A DNA stretch of 5,234 bases from JAFAGX01 sp035624215 (GTDB lineage: Bacteria > Acidobacteriota > Terriglobia > Terriglobales > Acidobacteriaceae). The translations under genes were made by a program, and so were the position numbers. Shown here one piece after another: positions 5,073 through 5,234 of the stretch (position 1 is its first letter; the number at the start of each line of letters is the position of its first letter). A model generated the notes under the pieces. It saw nothing but the letters and a program-made list of their open reading frames with translations, was not told the origin of the DNA and made no database searches. The stretch is from the NCBI GenBank assembly GCA_035624215.1, contig DASPRY010000062.1, forward strand, positions 1-5,234. Direction: 5' to 3'.

Positions 5073-5234
5073 GCGATTACAGGAATGTTGCTAAGCCCTT
5101 TGGTGCCGAAGAGGCGCCGGTAGCGTTCGATTTCGGAAGGCGTGCCGAGCGCCTTCGCGTAGTTATCGGAGAGCTTGACCGCGGGCTTGCCTTCAGCAGT
5201 GGATACTTTGCAGATCAGGCTGATCGGGTCAAAG
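5069..5234 (-). CDS. pncB: Nicotinate phosphoribosyltransferase, C-terminal end only
   Basis: The minus strand is open from the right edge (frame starting at base 5233) and gives 54 residues before TGA at 5071-5069. The segment KPAVKLSDNYAKALG followed by TPSEIERYRRLFG is the typical C-terminal signature of bacterial nicotinate phosphoribosyltransferase, preceded by ISLICKV. The enzyme makes nicotinate mononucleotide from nicotinate and PRPP, with ATP use, in cytoplasmic NAD salvage (Preiss-Handler route). The catalytic part lies outside the window, so integrity cannot be judged. The stop overlaps the start of the aldo/keto reductase remnant by four bases, which suggests an operon running leftwards. 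The gene is unrelated to the glycan locus. Confidence 0.82.
   Translation of the reverse strand, partial: FDPISLICKVSTAEGKPAVKLSDNYAKALGTPSEIERYRRLFGTKGLSNIPVIA

Noticed and set aside
1..5234. CRISPR arrays, tRNA or rRNA genes, insertion sequences, toxin-antitoxin or defence genes
   Set aside because: I looked on both strands and saw no regularly spaced repeats, cloverleaf-like segments, transposase motifs or paired small genes of those kinds.

Overview
The window looks like part of an exopolysaccharide or surface-glycan locus from a moderately GC-rich Gram-negative bacterium, followed by unrelated housekeeping and regulatory genes. My best guess for the host is Acidobacteriota (Koribacter/Terriglobia-like). 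This is an inference from gene style, the small secreted carboxypeptidase-regulatory-like protein, and start codons placed directly behind -10-like boxes; no marker gene in the window settles it.

Region 1 (1-3677) is the glycan part. A WbuB-type GT4 glycosyltransferase enters from the left edge, lacking its N-terminus, and ends at 738. It converges on a Wza-like periplasmic/outer-membrane polysaccharide export protein on the minus strand (867-1853). A divergent intergenic region of about 280 bp carries a possible promoter and a perfect GNRA hairpin. It separates the export gene from a MraY/WecA-family polyprenyl-phosphate sugar-1-phosphate transferase on the plus strand (TTG start, 2133-3677), which has a soluble C-terminal extension of about 165 residues. 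Together these three supply lipid-linked glycan initiation, sugar addition and export.

Region 2 (3678-3936) has no gene I can defend. It starts with a short coding-like stretch in the +1 frame relative to the transferase, so it may be eroded coding sequence or a junction.

Region 3 (3946-4885) holds two small plus-strand genes with strongly G-rich coding strands: a secreted one-domain carboxypeptidase-regulatory-like (beta-sandwich) protein and a single-domain STAS anti-sigma-factor antagonist. Between them lies what looks like a decayed tandem copy of the 3' end of the first gene. The STAS gene has a good sigma70-type promoter whose predicted start site is almost on the ATG, so its mRNA is probably leaderless.

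Region 4 (4932-5234, minus strand) contains the C-terminus of nicotinate phosphoribosyltransferase (pncB, NAD salvage), entering from the right edge. It overlaps by ATGA the start of an aldo/keto reductase reading frame that is recognisable for only about 40 codons before it degenerates. This remnant was not in the supplied list of reading frames and is probably a truncated pseudogene.

I did not find a wholly new system. The most unusual items are the transferase extension, the aldo/keto reductase remnant, the duplicated gene tail and the probable leaderless promoter.
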